From: Odontesthes bonariensis
Taxonomy: Eukaryota; Chordata; Actinopteri; Atheriniformes; Atherinopsidae
NCBI RefSeq assembly: GCF_027942865.1
Contig: NC_134510.1
Location: 26,095,209-26,159,208 of the forward strand
Direction of reading: 5' to 3'
DNA: 64,000 nucleotides
Shown here: one piece after another, positions 48,701-61,000 of the stretch
Layout: each line of letters opens with the position of its first letter
Position numbering within the stretch: the first letter of the stretch is position 1
Notes under the pieces: generated by a model
Seen by the model: the letters and a program-made list of their open reading frames with translations, nothing else
Databases searched by the model: none
Told to the model about the DNA's origin: nothing
Translations under genes and position numbers: made by a program

Positions 48701-49276
48701 TTTCCAAAGAAAGACATCTAGACTGAGAAGCATGCCGGCACATGATGCGTCTGGATCTTTCAGCTGGGCATCAAACAGATCATTTAGGATGAGGATCGTG
48801 CTGAAACATGTGATCTTTGTGCATTACAGCTGTACATCCAACAGAAGAAACACTACAGTTTAAAAATTTACCTGCTTCTTTAACTCCACCATAAAAAGTT
48901 TCTGAGTAGACATCCTCAGATGGACTTTGCAGTTTAGCGTAATGGTCTGCTTCTGCTTCCTCTAAAGACAAAAATACAGATAAACACATGTCATTAAAAG
49001 ACGTCTGCAATTTACTTCTAAATACTCAATATACTGCATTTTTAGTCAAATGTTTATTTGGGGAGTTAAACTGTTTTGGAAATTTTCTCTTAGTAGTAAT
49101 TCATAGATTTGAGCAATATTCATATTAAAAACATGCCTAAAATGTCCTTTCACATCAGTCAGATCACATTAAGTTTCTTGCTCACCTTCAGTTTTTATCT
49201 CCAGCATCGGTTCGCTTGCGCGCGCTTCACCTTCATCGTTTCTCTCACTCTCCGCTGAGATCTCCTGCATCTCCAT
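42765..49276 (-). CDS. Type II membrane C-type lectin-domain receptor
   Basis: Probable immune-type cell-surface receptor. Exons in coding order: 49276-49186, 48961-48872, 47550-47484, 46530-46454, 46374-46270, 45994-45872, 45452-45301, 45189-45092, 42891-42765 (930 bp, 309 residues). The first ATG is 49276 (MEMQEIS). The cytoplasmic tail (1-119) has HYAKLQ at about 37-42 and VYSETF. The single transmembrane helix is about residues 120-141 (CLLLSVICLVLLLVVIAL). A short stalk with Cys residues follows, then a lectin fold from about 186 with all expected cysteines (CQQC, SCYF, NCTSSGG, DCAF, YCQ, FICQ) and the WIGL core. The calcium/sugar motifs EPN and WND are not seen (NWD occurs instead), so sugar binding by the classical mode is doubtful. 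The exon 47484-47550 fits the phases but has a weak acceptor. The last intron carries a hAT element. Closest groups: CD209/ASGR-like or NK-receptor-like lectins; I cannot decide. Confidence 0.85.
43716..43723. repeat. hAT target-site duplication, left copy
   Basis: TTAACAGG, repeated exactly at 44747-44754. Confidence 0.85.
43724..44746. mobile_element. Non-autonomous hAT transposon with BED-finger remnant
   Basis: The element starts TAGGGAATCG and ends CGTCCCTA (a short TAGGGA inverted terminus). It is flanked by an 8-bp duplication TTAACAGG, the length made by hAT transposases. Inside, on the plus strand at about 43910-44075, is a piece of a BED-type zinc finger (MAPKRYKRSKVWFHF, ATCNT; downstream bases code for NMQRHLRTQHA in a broken frame), as found at the N-terminus of hAT transposases. 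The catalytic part is missing. Subterminal repeats include a 10-bp hairpin (43736-43760) and GGGAATCGAAAA-like copies at both ends. Two G-runs follow (44363-44374 and 44392-44419). It lies in the last intron of the lectin gene. Confidence 0.85.
44363..44419. repeat. Poly-G tracts (12 and 28 G)
   Basis: G-runs at 44363-44374 and 44392-44419, separated by TTTCTTTCGTTTTTTTT. They lie inside the hAT element. The length in the assembly is probably unreliable. Confidence 0.8.
44747..44754. repeat. hAT target-site duplication, right copy
   Basis: TTAACAGG, identical to 43716-43723. Confidence 0.85.
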
Positions 49277-49734
49277 GACTCCTCTCCTCCGTTTCTCTAA
49301 CTTTCGATTCAGCCGGTGAGTCTTTTGTCAACTGACAATGAGGTTATGTAAGCTCTTCTGGATGCAGACCGAAACTCACATGACACCCAGTTGCAGAAAA
49401 TGATGTGTCAAAATGTCCAGTTTATGTTGAGAGTGTTAAAAAAAAAATTAAAAATATCCCCAAATGTAAGTGTCCAGTGAAAACTGTGACTCATCTAATC
49501 AGTAAAGACAGAACACTTCCCCATTAAGATTTTACTTGTTTCCGGTCTAACCCCAAACCACATATATAGAGTACAAATAGCTTCAGGCTTGGCACTTGTT
49601 TGTATGCGTATATTACCTAGAAAATAAGCATCTATTAATGCCCTGCAATGTGTCACGACTGAGGTTTTAATATACAAAATATCTTATGTTTGAAATGTTT
49701 GAATCTCAGTGCAATAAAAACTGTGAGCAAATAA

Positions 49735-50255
49735 ATAGATAGACAAGTACTTTATTCATCCCAATTTGGGAAATTATTTTGTTGCAGCAGCATACAGTAT
49801 AAAGATATGCAAACAATTAAAGTAAAAACAAGCAAATAGAATAAAATAAAAATAGTGAATAAATATTAGCTATATACAAATCTACAGTATGAAGAGTTTT
49901 TTTTTGTTTGTTTGTTTTTTGTTATTGTTTTTTAGGAGAGACTTCAAGCCTATTGAGCTTGAAGTTCTCTTCCAGCCAGAGGGGAGGTGTTATAGATGGT
50001 GATGGCTGCTGGTAGGAAGGATTTCCTGAATCGTTCCTTGTGACAGCGGAGCTGGATGAGCCTGTTGGAAAAGGAGCTCTGCCATCCAACCAGCAGCTGG
50101 TGGAGAGGATGGGTGGGGTTATCCATGATGGATAACAGTTTGTTCAGTGTCCTCCTCTCCACCACAGATTCAAATGAGTCCAGTTTGCAGCCGATGACAG
50201 AACCAGCCTTCTTAATAAGTTTATTAAGCCTGCTGGTGTCACCGGCTCTGACGTG
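49735..50255 (-). mobile_element. 5'-truncated Rex1-like LINE (3' end only)
   Basis: The minus-strand frame 50165-49950 reads VERRTLNKLLSIMDNPTHPL, then QSSFSNRLIQLRCHKERFR and KSFLPAAITIYN. This is the C-terminus of Rex1/Babar-type LINE proteins. The 3' end includes TACTTTATTCATCCCAATTTGGGAAATTA on the plus strand, typical of the 3' tail of such elements, and ends in a TAGATAGA short repeat. Only about 0.5 kb is present, so it is a dead-on-arrival copy. Confidence 0.7.
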
Positions 50256-50709
50256 AGAATGATTTGATTTATATCAGTTCATATAACATCCAACACCACA
50301 GGTTTCATGAATGTAGACGCACACACCCACAGAAAGATGGACTTTTTTTTTTTGCATTTTCTTTATTTTTCCACAAAAGTTTATGATAATTTACAAAAAC
50401 AAAACAAAAAAAACTATTTGCATTAAATACAGATGACTGAGAAAGATAATGAGAGTTTTCAATAACCTCCTTTTATAATGCTTTTATTTATTTATTTATT
50501 TTTTTAAGCCTTTCTCTTTCACCAGGTAAGGAAACAAAATGACCTGATGTGTGCTAAAACGCATCAAGCTCTCCTTGAAATACTGTCAAAGGTAAAACCC
50601 CACCAGCAGCCCTTTCTGCCCTGTACAAAGGTTTTCTTCCACCATGTTGTATATCAAAACTAATATAGAGAATTAAAGTGGTGCGAAGCATTACAAACAG
50701 CCTTGACTC

Positions 50710-50715
50710 TTTATT
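50710..50715 (-). promoter_or_regulatory. Polyadenylation signal of GABARAP-like gene
   Basis: TTTATT on the plus strand (AATAAA on the coding strand), 63 bases after the stop codon. Confidence 0.6.
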
Positions 50716-50777
50716 TCAGTCTCATACGTCTCCTCTCATTCTCTCTCTGAGTCTTTCTCCACTCTTTTGTCCCTCCC

Positions 50778-52417
50778 TCAGGCGCCGTACACGCTCTCGT
50801 TACTGTAGGTCATGTAAAGAAACAGGTCTTCGTCATGGTGCTCCTGCAACAAAACAAGAACAGAACAATCCATAATTTAGCATGAAAAGAGTAACTAATG
50901 GATGAACAGACCAGCCACGCCAATCACGAAAACTGCCCCAACAGAGAAAGAGCTTCTATTCAAGTGAGATTAAATCTAGTCAGCAGTCAATCAAAAGACT
51001 GCCTCGTGTGATTAAATACATGCTGGCTCATCTGACCCTAATCAACCTAAAAATGTATCTTTTTCAGATGTCTGACTGCTGCTTTTAACGTCACCAAGTA
51101 TGAAAGTAGGACTGAGATGGCCAGTTTTTCAAAATTAAGAGAAAAGTGAAGCAACACTGTGAGCAGTCTGCGTAAAAACATCCAAGTCTTTATTATGACA
51201 TCTTAAACAGGAAGTGTTTCTGTGTCGATGTAAGCAGCTGTAAACAGACAAACTAAGAGAAAGACAGTAGTCTCCGCGTTTGTACTCCTGGTGGTTGTGT
51301 GTGTGTGCCACGGGGAGGATCTGCATGTGAACATATGTGTGGACAGGTGCAGATGCCGTTACCTCATATACTGCAGAGAGAGGGAAGCTGGATGGGGGAA
51401 GAGAGTTGTTGACAAAGAAGAAGAGCGCCTCTTCCGGTCTCAGAGACACACGCTGACGGATCAGGAAGCACAACTGGCCGACTAAAAGAAAGAAAAGAAA
51501 AAAAGGGAAGGGGGGAGATAAACGGAACAAGATGGTCATTAAGGGTCACTTACAGTAGTTGTGTTTCATGTGAAAAGAACAGAAAGGAAAAGAATAATTA
51601 TCGGAGGAGAGGTCAGCGATGAGCCAGCGTATGTCTATACATTTTGAGAATTAGGGAAAAACCAAGACTAAAACAATTCAGACAGATTGGTGCAGAAATG
51701 TTGGTTTTTATGTGTATATTGGTTGATCGTTCAGAAAAAAAAAAAACCTGCTGTGCAGAAATGCTTAAATTGCCTTGAAGTAACTCTAAAGGTCTTTCCA
51801 TTAAATATACATTTTTTTGTCCACTGGAGAGCACAGACGAGTCCAACACCCTGCTTAGTATGTAAGTAAATACTTTCTGATGATGTATTGCTGTTCTGAT
51901 GATTGTTTTCTACCAAAAAAAAAAAAAGATGTTTTGATGTCTGAATCACACGTTTGTGACTCTCACCTGTTAAATCTGAGGGCACTAAGTATTTCTTCTT
52001 GTCCAGGTCAGGAGCTCGTGATCTCGGGGCCCTCTCCACAATGATCTGGAACAGAAAAACACCCAAGAGCAAAAGCCATAATTAGCAAAAACACAGAAAT
52101 GGTCGTTTAACTGGTCAAATCAAACCAATAAACACGTTTGCAGGAATTATTTCAAAAAGCTGTTTAGGAAATGTGGTCATCTATAAGCATACGAGCATAA
52201 TCATCAAAAAATACTCCTTTAGTTTAATTAATTACTTAATCATTGACCCCCCCCCCCCCCCCCCCCGTGAAATCTCTAACTGTAAATATGTCGTCATCAA
52301 CAACAAAGAACCACTTGTCATACTGACCGGTATCTTGTCAGGATGCTTGGCCCGGACTCTCTCTCCCTCTGCTCTCCTCACCTCTAGCGGTACTGAGCGC
52401 TGATACTGACTGCTCAT
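50778..52417 (-). CDS. GABARAP-family ubiquitin-like autophagy modifier
   Basis: Atg8/GABARAP proteins are conjugated to phosphatidylethanolamine on autophagosome membranes and recruit LIR-containing cargo and adaptors. Exons in coding order: 52417-52328, 52045-51967, 51481-51363, 50843-50778; 354 bp, 117 residues, exactly the GABARAP length. Diagnostic stretches: [55 protein letters not shown] and a C-terminus SNESVYGA. The Gly before the last Ala is the expected ATG4 cleavage and lipidation site. It resembles GABARAP more than GABARAPL2 or LC3 (the [15 protein letters not shown] and EHH patterns), but the N-terminus ([12 protein letters not shown]) differs from the usual MKF-YKEEHPFE, suggesting a fish paralog. 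A splice-acceptor-like TTGTTTTCAG abuts the ATG, so the 5' UTR may be spliced. An intron holds a 20-base C-run. Confidence 0.93.
52247..52266. repeat. Poly-C tract (20 C) in GABARAP-like intron 1
   Basis: Twenty consecutive C in the first coding intron of the GABARAP-like gene. Confidence 0.9.
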
Positions 52418-55087
52418 CTGAAAACAACGAGAGGAGACATGAAGTCTCTCACAATGGCTTCATTTACTGCACAGACAAAGGAGAAAGAGCGCTGTCTGAC
52501 TTCACCAACCAGTGCATGTAAACAAGTCATACAGACAGGCTGAAGAGCAATTCATTATGAGATGAAATGCGACTGTCTTTTATTCAACTGTCAAGCAGAT
52601 CTCATATTCAGCTGGAACAGTATGGCATTTATTACATCGTAATGCAGATAATATACGCTTAAAAGCATACACACCTCTATATGTGTGGCTGTGTTCAGAC
52701 TTTGTGAGCAGATCAATGAGTTGTATTGCTTTCTGGGTTAATGTGAATGGAAGAGATGCCTACATTTATTACTATTGTTGCTTTATAATTGTTTTAGGAT
52801 TAAAGGTGGGTCAGTTTTAATCATTGAAAAAACACAATTTGATGAGAATCAATTTTAATATATAGAGATAGATGCATCCTATGAGAATTTTTGACTTGTA
52901 AGCCAAAAGGCAAACAAAAAATAATATTTTTACTTATTTGGCAATTGTGAACAACATTTTTTCTAGTTGGGACAGCCATTATATTTCAAGTCGAGCTGAA
53001 TATTTTTGACTCAATTTGAAGGTTCATCATTCAGAAGAAAAAGAGGTGTTACGATAACTGATCACATGACGGAGCTCAGTCACTTTTACATTCAGTACAT
53101 TCTGTCCTACGAATGTAAGACAATGAAACCCCAGCTTCTGAAATCATATGTTTTGGTGTTTTTGACGTAAGAAATGTCACCAAAGATTGTATATCTTCAT
53201 GTTTTGGATCGTTGGTTCAAAAATAAACAAAGATATGTGTGCAATTTACGATTGGCTTGGCAAAGCCATAATGGGATTTTTCACCATATTTTACGTTTCA
53301 AACACTAAAACCCTTCCGAAAGGGAAAGAAAACATCTGCACAGCACAGTACAGATCGTGGATTACGACTTAAATGCATGACCATACAGTAAGAAACGCAG
53401 TGGGGTCGAGTAAACAACGACTTGGATGTCGGAAAAGATTGAAGGTTAAAAACAATCATTCACGTCAATATCTGTTGGTCTGACACAACTGACAACAGAA
53501 TACGTCCCGACTTTTATCTGAATGTCATCATTTCGGTCAGGATGACACTCGTCCAGGTTCGCTGAGTCCATCCTGAAGTTAGGCCACGTCACTCTTCACA
53601 ACAACACTGCGATCGGGTAACTTGATGTCTAAATAAACTTGCCCTCAAAGAGGCCAAACCGCTGATAAGAACCGTTTGTATTCAACCAAACACTAAAAAT
53701 CTTCAAAACAAAATTTTACTATCGCATTTTATCTCAAGTGGGCGGAATCAGATGTTTTTAGCGCTCGTGCCAAAGGTAATGCTAACAGCTGTAGCTAACG
53801 AATCTGCGAGACGTTTCTGTTCACATACCTTTAAAAGACAAAAACCCAGTTTCACTCAAAACAAGACGAATCCAAACACACTGCAATGGTCCCTTGTACA
53901 GTGTAATTTTTCTCAAAAGAATGACTGGGATGATCGTTTTGAGATCAAAACCCACTTAAAACGTGCAGGAATGAGGTGGCTTTCAAAGATGTCGACTGCT
54001 CTACTTATTCTGCGGATCAAAAACAACAACAAACCCGGCAACGCCCACCTACCGCAAATGTAGCCAATCAGAGACGAGAAACATACATTGACAGCTGCGT
54101 CTGTCCATTGGAAACAAAACTTTGGCAGGATACCTTGCACTTATTGCGTAAATCTGACTGTCAATCCTCAGCTGTCACAGCCCCGTTTTCCTTTAGTGGG
54201 TACAAATAACCAATGGCATGGCTTGGAAACTGGGCCAGAAAGACAGTGGGCTCACCCCTACTGCCACGCCTCGGCCAAGCTACGTGCGTGGTGTGCATTG
54301 CATGGCTTTTTTTCTCTCCATCTGAACAGTTCGTTTTGTTCAGTATACAGCCCCAGCAGACACATGCCACAAATATCAAATAATTTTACCCAAAACCTCT
54401 TTGCGAACGTGCAAAATCCCCCTGCAGCACTTAGGCTTGTTGTTTGATTGTAAATGAACTCAATTGATTTAAGAATGAAAGAAAACAGCAACAAATTCAA
54501 TGTCAAAGTCTGTGTAATGATCAAATGTTCTTTTATTCCTCAAATCTAAATGTATTGAAATGTCTTCTGTATATCCCGTGAGGCTATGTACATCTTTGAA
54601 CCGTCTTGAAAACTGCATGCGTGCAGGGACCCACATTTTAAAACACAACTTACATCATACATTTTCCTTATACACAACATATCATTTTCCAAAAATAATA
54701 TTTCTTGGAAAAAGGAAATTTCCCTTAGAAAATATTTTTCTTAAAACACAAATCTATGCATGTACCATAGTACACTATTGTTTGTAATGGACTTTACATT
54801 GAAATTAATAGTCACACATTGTTCTTAATGGCTCCATGCACTGCTCTGCGAACAGTCATTATTCCAAAGAGTGAAAGTAGCAAGACCCCAGTGCTACACT
54901 GGGATGCATCCTTGCAGCTTTTTGTCAGCTCCTACACCCAGGTGAACAATTCTTTAACAGTAATGTCACTGAGCATCCATCGTCCGGTTTCTGGTAAGTA
55001 GGAGCACACAGCTAGCACACAGCTGAGAAAGTTGTTTGCGGTACACTGAGGACGTCCTTCTGCTTCGTCCCATCCTGAGCATTTTGC
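52418..55087. other. Upstream of GABARAP-like gene and 3' UTR of arhgef5
   Basis: The left part should contain the promoter and any 5' UTR exon of the GABARAP-like gene. I see no convincing core promoter; the interval near 53750-54300 is somewhat richer in CG than its surroundings. The right part (about 54530-55087) is the likely 3' UTR of the minus-strand arhgef5 gene. No other gene is recognised. Confidence 0.45.
54532..54537 (-). promoter_or_regulatory. Polyadenylation signal of arhgef5
   Basis: TTTATT on the plus strand (AATAAA on the coding strand), about 550 bases after the stop codon. Confidence 0.5.
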
Positions 55088-58000
55088 TCAGACAGCGGCT
55101 GTTGCCGTTGTCAGTTTGAGTGCATCTGAAAGGTTGCGTTGTCTGACCCTGGAGCTGCTTATGTTTTCCAAATGGGACTTGGGCACCCATCCACGATGCC
55201 GGTCAGAAAGTTTGGTTCCCTCAACCCAATCTGGGAAGAAGAGAGAATCCAACACAAAGAACTGAGTGCTTAATGTCAGCTAATATATGTGGCTGCCCAC
55301 ATGAATAACATTTTCTGCATGGCAATTATAGAAAAAACAAAAGTATGATCGTCTTACTGTCGCTGCTGTCTTGATGCACGAGAATAACATCAGCTTTTTC
55401 TAAAGACAGCTCATCTGGCTGCTGGGCAACAAAAGCTCGAATACACTGCATCTGTGCAAAATCTGGATGAAAAAGAGAGAAAGGATACAAAACTTTAGAG
55501 GCAGACAGGTACAGTCACAAAAAAGTGTGAAGAAGTGAGACCACTGCTGATTTTCCAAAGAAAAAGGATGATATTGAAATGGCAAATGATTTCTTAATTA
55601 AATTCATCTCCAGGTCACAAATTGTTGCCACCATAAATGGAAAAGTTCACCCTGCCTTCATCAGCAACGTGCAAATTTTTGGTGGAAAGCAAGTAAACCA
55701 CGGGTATAGCAAATGACAGTAACGATGCTCTATAAACCTGTGAGTCTTCAGTGAGCTCAACAAACCAACAGGTTACTAAAAATAGATAACTAAATATCAT
55801 GAAATGTCTGTCATGGGGAAAAAGTCCACCACCAGCAGTCCAATCCTTTCTGGAACAAATGCTTAACAGTGTACATGATAGAGGACGGTAATAAGAAAAA
55901 TGTTTCACTTTCACACACAGTATTGTCGCATGACTGTAGCTCAGCTTATGTAGCTGTTGTTGCTTGAACTTTGGGCACCGCATGCATAAACATCCATCAT
56001 ACAAATACATGGAATCCAACAGTGAAGCTTTCAGCAGCTCAGTTCATGTTTATCAGTAAGTCATGCCAAATCCTGTAACTGTTAAACAGCGGCAGGCTTT
56101 AATTAATGAGTCTTTACTGTTTGGTTCGAGAGATTTTTCCAGCTTTGGTTTTATTCATGTAATCAGCAATCAGCATGCCGCCATTACGCTTATACACGCT
56201 CTGCCATTTTACTTGAGTATCCAAAATGTGAGTGTGTCTTCTTATGCAAATATTCTGCTAATTTTGTGTCACCTCATGTTATTAACAGTTCAATGCTCAC
56301 TATTAGCGAGGTGTGCAGTTGATTAAAGTAATTGTGATTAATAAATAATAATGATACTATTTCACAACTCTCAATTGTTTACCTTGTGCTGCAGAAAAAT
56401 CTGTTGCAGTATGGGGCCTGGAAAGGGCTGAAATCCAACGTAGCTTATGACTCCTGGTGCAAAAAGATGAATGAATGATCTCCCATATGCAATTTTAATG
56501 ATGTGGCAACCAATGCACTCTCCACTCTCTCAGTGTCTTACTGTGTGTCAGTTCGTAGCAGCAGGGCTTTTTGTGAAATGTACAAGCGAAACAGGTTCTT
56601 CTGTAAGGAGTGAAGTTTGACACGGCAGTTCTCTACGCGCAGTTCTGATACAGGAGAGTGATCGATTACAGTGAATCTTCCCCCTCTGGAGACAGCAGGC
56701 AGGAAAAGCATAAATGATAAGTGAGGGACAGAGAGAAAGATTATGATAAGACTAAAGAGATGATGACAATAAACAACAGATATGATGAGGACATGGTGAT
56801 GAAAGAGAGGCCAGCTCGCTGGTGATGGATTATAACGACATTATATAAACAACATGTTTGTAGACTCACTCTTTTTGTAGTGAGACCAACAAGTAGTCAT
56901 TGAAGAGATGCCAGTAAAGATTTCTCTCCGTGTCCTTTAGAGAGAAATCCATCAGTTCAGTGACGAGACCTTCTCGTACCAACCTCCGAGACTGACTGAT
57001 CAGAGGAAGAGTCTGGAAGAGAAAGCAGAAGCTTAACCTGCTGGAACATTATCATTTCTGAGCGTAAAAGTCAGTTTGTCTTTACTGAAATGGTAGTTTT
57101 TACTCAAGGTCCACTTACTATACCGGAGCTCTCAAACCACACCTCATTGAGTTTAATCAACTTTCTATCCTTGATTTGGTTGTAGCCATGGTTGCCATGT
57201 GACCGGTAGCTTTTTACACTAAGGTCACATAATACCGTCTGGACTATCTTATTGTAGACTGAGCTAACCCTGTGTTAGAGAAGACCCTTACACTGCTAAA
57301 AGCTCAACTGACTCTCGGGGGAATTTAAAAAAAAAAAAAGAAGCTTTCTTTTGACTTAAAACTTTTGTTGAAATCAAACCCATAATCTTAAACTATACTG
57401 ATATTCCATGACAGAGCAAAAACATGCAAACATCAATAAATTACATGTTCAAAGAAAATACCTATGTTAATGAATAGATGCACTAAAAATGCCATTTGGT
57501 TATTTTCTTTACAGCCATTTACAGTTTGAACAGTTTCCACATTACTTACCCTGCACTCAAAGTCCACTTTAGCACTGAGAGAGACCAGAGACTCTATGCT
57601 TTTCATCTGAGTGATGCTGTCATTACTCTCTTGAATCAGCTTGAGAAGAAAAGAGATGAAGAGATGTTTGTTGTAAAGCACTCCAAGATATCCACAAGTT
57701 TTCATCAGTAATGTGAAGTACCGTTATCCTGTGTTAAAAGGGGAAGATGCTGTACCTTCTCTAGATGTTTTAAAGCTTTGATGGCCTGCGCCGCCTCTGC
57801 TGTACCAGGAGTTGTTCTTTTCACAATATTCTGAACAGAAAAAGTTTGTCTCAGTTCAAAGGGTAAAGGAATGAATAGGTTATAACCACCAATTGGAGCT
57901 TTTCAGTGAGTTTTCATGCACACCTGCACCAGTAGTTTTAGTCTTGTGATCCTTTGGAAGGGAAGCACGAGGAAAGAACGCAGGGGAAGTCTCTGACAAA

Positions 58001-61000
58001 CCGGACTCCTCTCCAACTTCGCCACAATCCGCTTGAATTCTTGATTCTCATTCCTGATTTTTTTTTTTAAACAAACAAACAAACAAACAGGAAAATTGAC
58101 AATAGATTAAGTTTCATTCATTTTTAAATTATTTTAATGCAATAAAATGTTATCATTGAGAGACTCGAGTTAGTATATCCTGTTGGAGCTCACTATAGAT
58201 TCTATATTAACAAAAACATCCTTCCAACAGAGAAAAGTCTAAACTTGATTGAGATCCTTACATGAGTCTCTGGTAGGTGGCATCTTGATACGACTGGTTG
58301 GTGAGGTAGGGCACATAAACCATCCTGAAGCGCTGACAGTGCCGAGCAATAATGTCACAGACAGTAAAGTTTATGATGTCCGATTCCACCCGCTCCTCCA
58401 GCTTTGTCAAAAAACTAAAACCAAATTCATAAAGAACAACTTCAAACTTAATGCTGCTGCAAAATTTTGCTTCACCAGCAAAGCACAAACAGGTTTCACA
58501 ACCACTTGATGTGTGTTTCGTGTAGACAGATAAATGTATCCAATTGTAAATGTAGAGCCAGCTAAAATGGCTGGAAAAAAAAAAACTTGCTCTAATGATG
58601 TCTAACAGTTCTTACCTGTGGCTGATGGCACGGACGTCAGCCAACCGGGAGAACAGCCAGTTTCTATCCTGAGTGGCCAAAAGGGCCCCCAGCTGTTTGG
58701 ACTTGACAAAGTGCTCAACAACTATGTCCAAACTCCGGCAGTAGGAAGCCTCTGAGGTCACCACTTCAAATCTAACCTTTATGGCGAAATCAAAAAAAGA
58801 GAGAACAAGTGAAAACTTGAGAGTAAATTATAGCGTACACGCACAGAGTTGTCGGTTTACTAGAGGCTGGGCGATTTCCAACAAGTGTGATTTCACAATA
58901 CATGGAAGCGTTCCCACTCTGACACAAGGTTTTCAATTTCCAGATAAAAAAATCCACAACAACAAGAGAGAGTCACGGCTTTATAGAGAAGATTGCATAA
59001 ACTTCTTCCATTGTTGAGATGATTCATAGCCATTTCCCATTAATGGTAGTTATACCGAACACCAGAGAAGCTTCTGATGTAAAACAAAGTACGAAACAGT
59101 CCAGTCCTTTTTTTTGACAAAAAGCTTGCACCATGGGGTTGAATCTCCAAATCATAAACACTCCAATTTCCGTCGATCATATTTTGCCTATCCAGAAACA
59201 GTAGTTTGTGGAGGAGTTCAGAAGTGCTGGCAGGAGGGAAACTTAGCCATCAGGAATTCAACTGCCTGTATTATTCCACTAAATATCAATGTGCCAGGAA
59301 TCTATTTCCAGTAAATTTCCAGAGAGTAAGGTATGCATCTTCACACTGATTATTAACCAGTTTAAGATAAAGATCTGTCAAAGATAATAAAGAAAGTAAA
59401 ACCAAGAAGAAATCATGAGACAACTATCAATTGAGTAACTGCCAGGGAAATTCTCCTATATTTAACTTCAGAGCAAGTGATGTCTTGTTTACTTTGCAAA
59501 GACAAAACAATGTTAATTATTTTTGTCAGACTGAAACTAGCTCAAGACTCCTGCTTTAGTAAAAATGTACAAGACTCAGAGGGAACAAGTGTTAACTCGT
59601 GCTGCTATGTGATGATTCTTAGGGGGACCACACTTTCATATATGCAGTGACTACAGATAATTATGCGCAGAAAGTTACCTCCTGCAATCGCCACTCATCT
59701 TCTCCAAGCTCCTCCAGTTCAGCACTATTCCTGACAGCCGGCAGTTCCCTCCACAATGTGGCCGACTGTGTGAGGGAGATGGACAGACGTGGAGAGGAAG
59801 GCCTGCCTTCATTCTTGGGGGGCTCTGGGAGAGGCAAGCTTGTACAACTAATGACGGAGCCTTTGCGGGACCAGGAGTGGGGGTGTGGGACTGAGGGGAG
59901 GGGAGGAAGTGGTCTGCGGGCTGGAGGAGGTGAGGGGACAGGCGAGCGAGCAGGAGACGGGGTGTTCTCCTCACACACAGACAGGACATCAGAGCGAGAC
60001 TGACGCAGGATCTCAAAGTTCTGTGCCGCCTCGCTGTACTGCTGGTAGAGTGGGGAGGCATCTGATGGAAGGAGAGGAAGTGAGACAAACAAAGGGGGGG
60101 GCAGCAGGACGGTAGATAGAGAAAAAAAAATGTGTTGAAACGTACAGGAAGCAAAAGAAGTAAGACAGATAGAGACAGAAGAGCGTCAGCCACCAGGAGT
60201 TGTTTGCGTTAAAGCATTCCTTTTGCACATACTTGTCGGAATGCAAAGTCAGAGCAGCAGCTGTTTTCCCCACGAGTTTGTAAAAATGAGAACTTGCAGG
60301 AACCTGTCTGTGGCTTGCACAGACACACGGATACAATTCACACAAGCACACTCCTTTCCCATTTTTTGCAATAGCCATGTGAGGGAAAAACTACAGCCAT
60401 TTTAGATTAAGTTTAAATGAGTTTCTAAATGGTGAAAATCAGCAGTAAACAGACAGATTTTCTTTTATTTGTGTATGTTGTTGAAATCGGAGCCTGAAGT
60501 GAGTCTGGAGTAAACAGTTACTGAGCTGGTATTTACACAGAAATGAATCACATGCACTGAAGGGAAATGCTTGACCACGTCATGCTTTTCCCGTCTGCAG
60601 TCAGAGCAGATATGATCAGAAGACACGACATTTTGTCCACTCAGTCTTTTCTAATCACTAATCTTCAGATGTAGTCTGAACAGTTATTGACAGTGATGAA
60701 AACTAAACTTGCAAAAGCAACAATGTGCACCAACACACTTTGACTTTGAGGAACGTAAGAAAATCAAAAGCTGGAACACATGTACTCACTGAAAATTTTT
60801 GAATTCCTCTTCCGTCTTTCGATCGTGTCCAAAACATTCCTACAGGTGACAAGAGAAGGAAAACTTATGTATACATTTAAGGTGCTCTAAAAAGACTTTT
60901 TGAAACCTGATTGAAACTCCTTTTTTTCGTGTAAAACATTGCCAGTAATGTCCCGAAAACAAGTTTTTATACATTTAAATTTTGAGTGACACTTTAAAAA

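Larger units (their letters stand above)
49277..50777. other. Intergenic, lectin gene to GABARAP-like gene
   Basis: The sequence just right of 49276 should hold the promoter and 5' UTR of the minus-strand lectin gene; no clear core element was read. The Rex1-like LINE tail fills about 49735-50255. The rest is AT-rich and shows no gene. Confidence 0.5.

Noticed and set aside
42523..49276. KEL (Kell metalloprotease) expected after TRPV6 by human gene order
   Set aside because: No HExxH zinc protease motif or matching exon is present. The minus-strand exons encode a C-type lectin fold instead.
59675..60193. 172-residue minus-strand frame overlapping the arhgef5 proline-rich exon
   Set aside because: It is an alternative frame of a real exon. 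The frame chosen joins to both neighbours in phase and carries the SH3-ligand and DH sequence.
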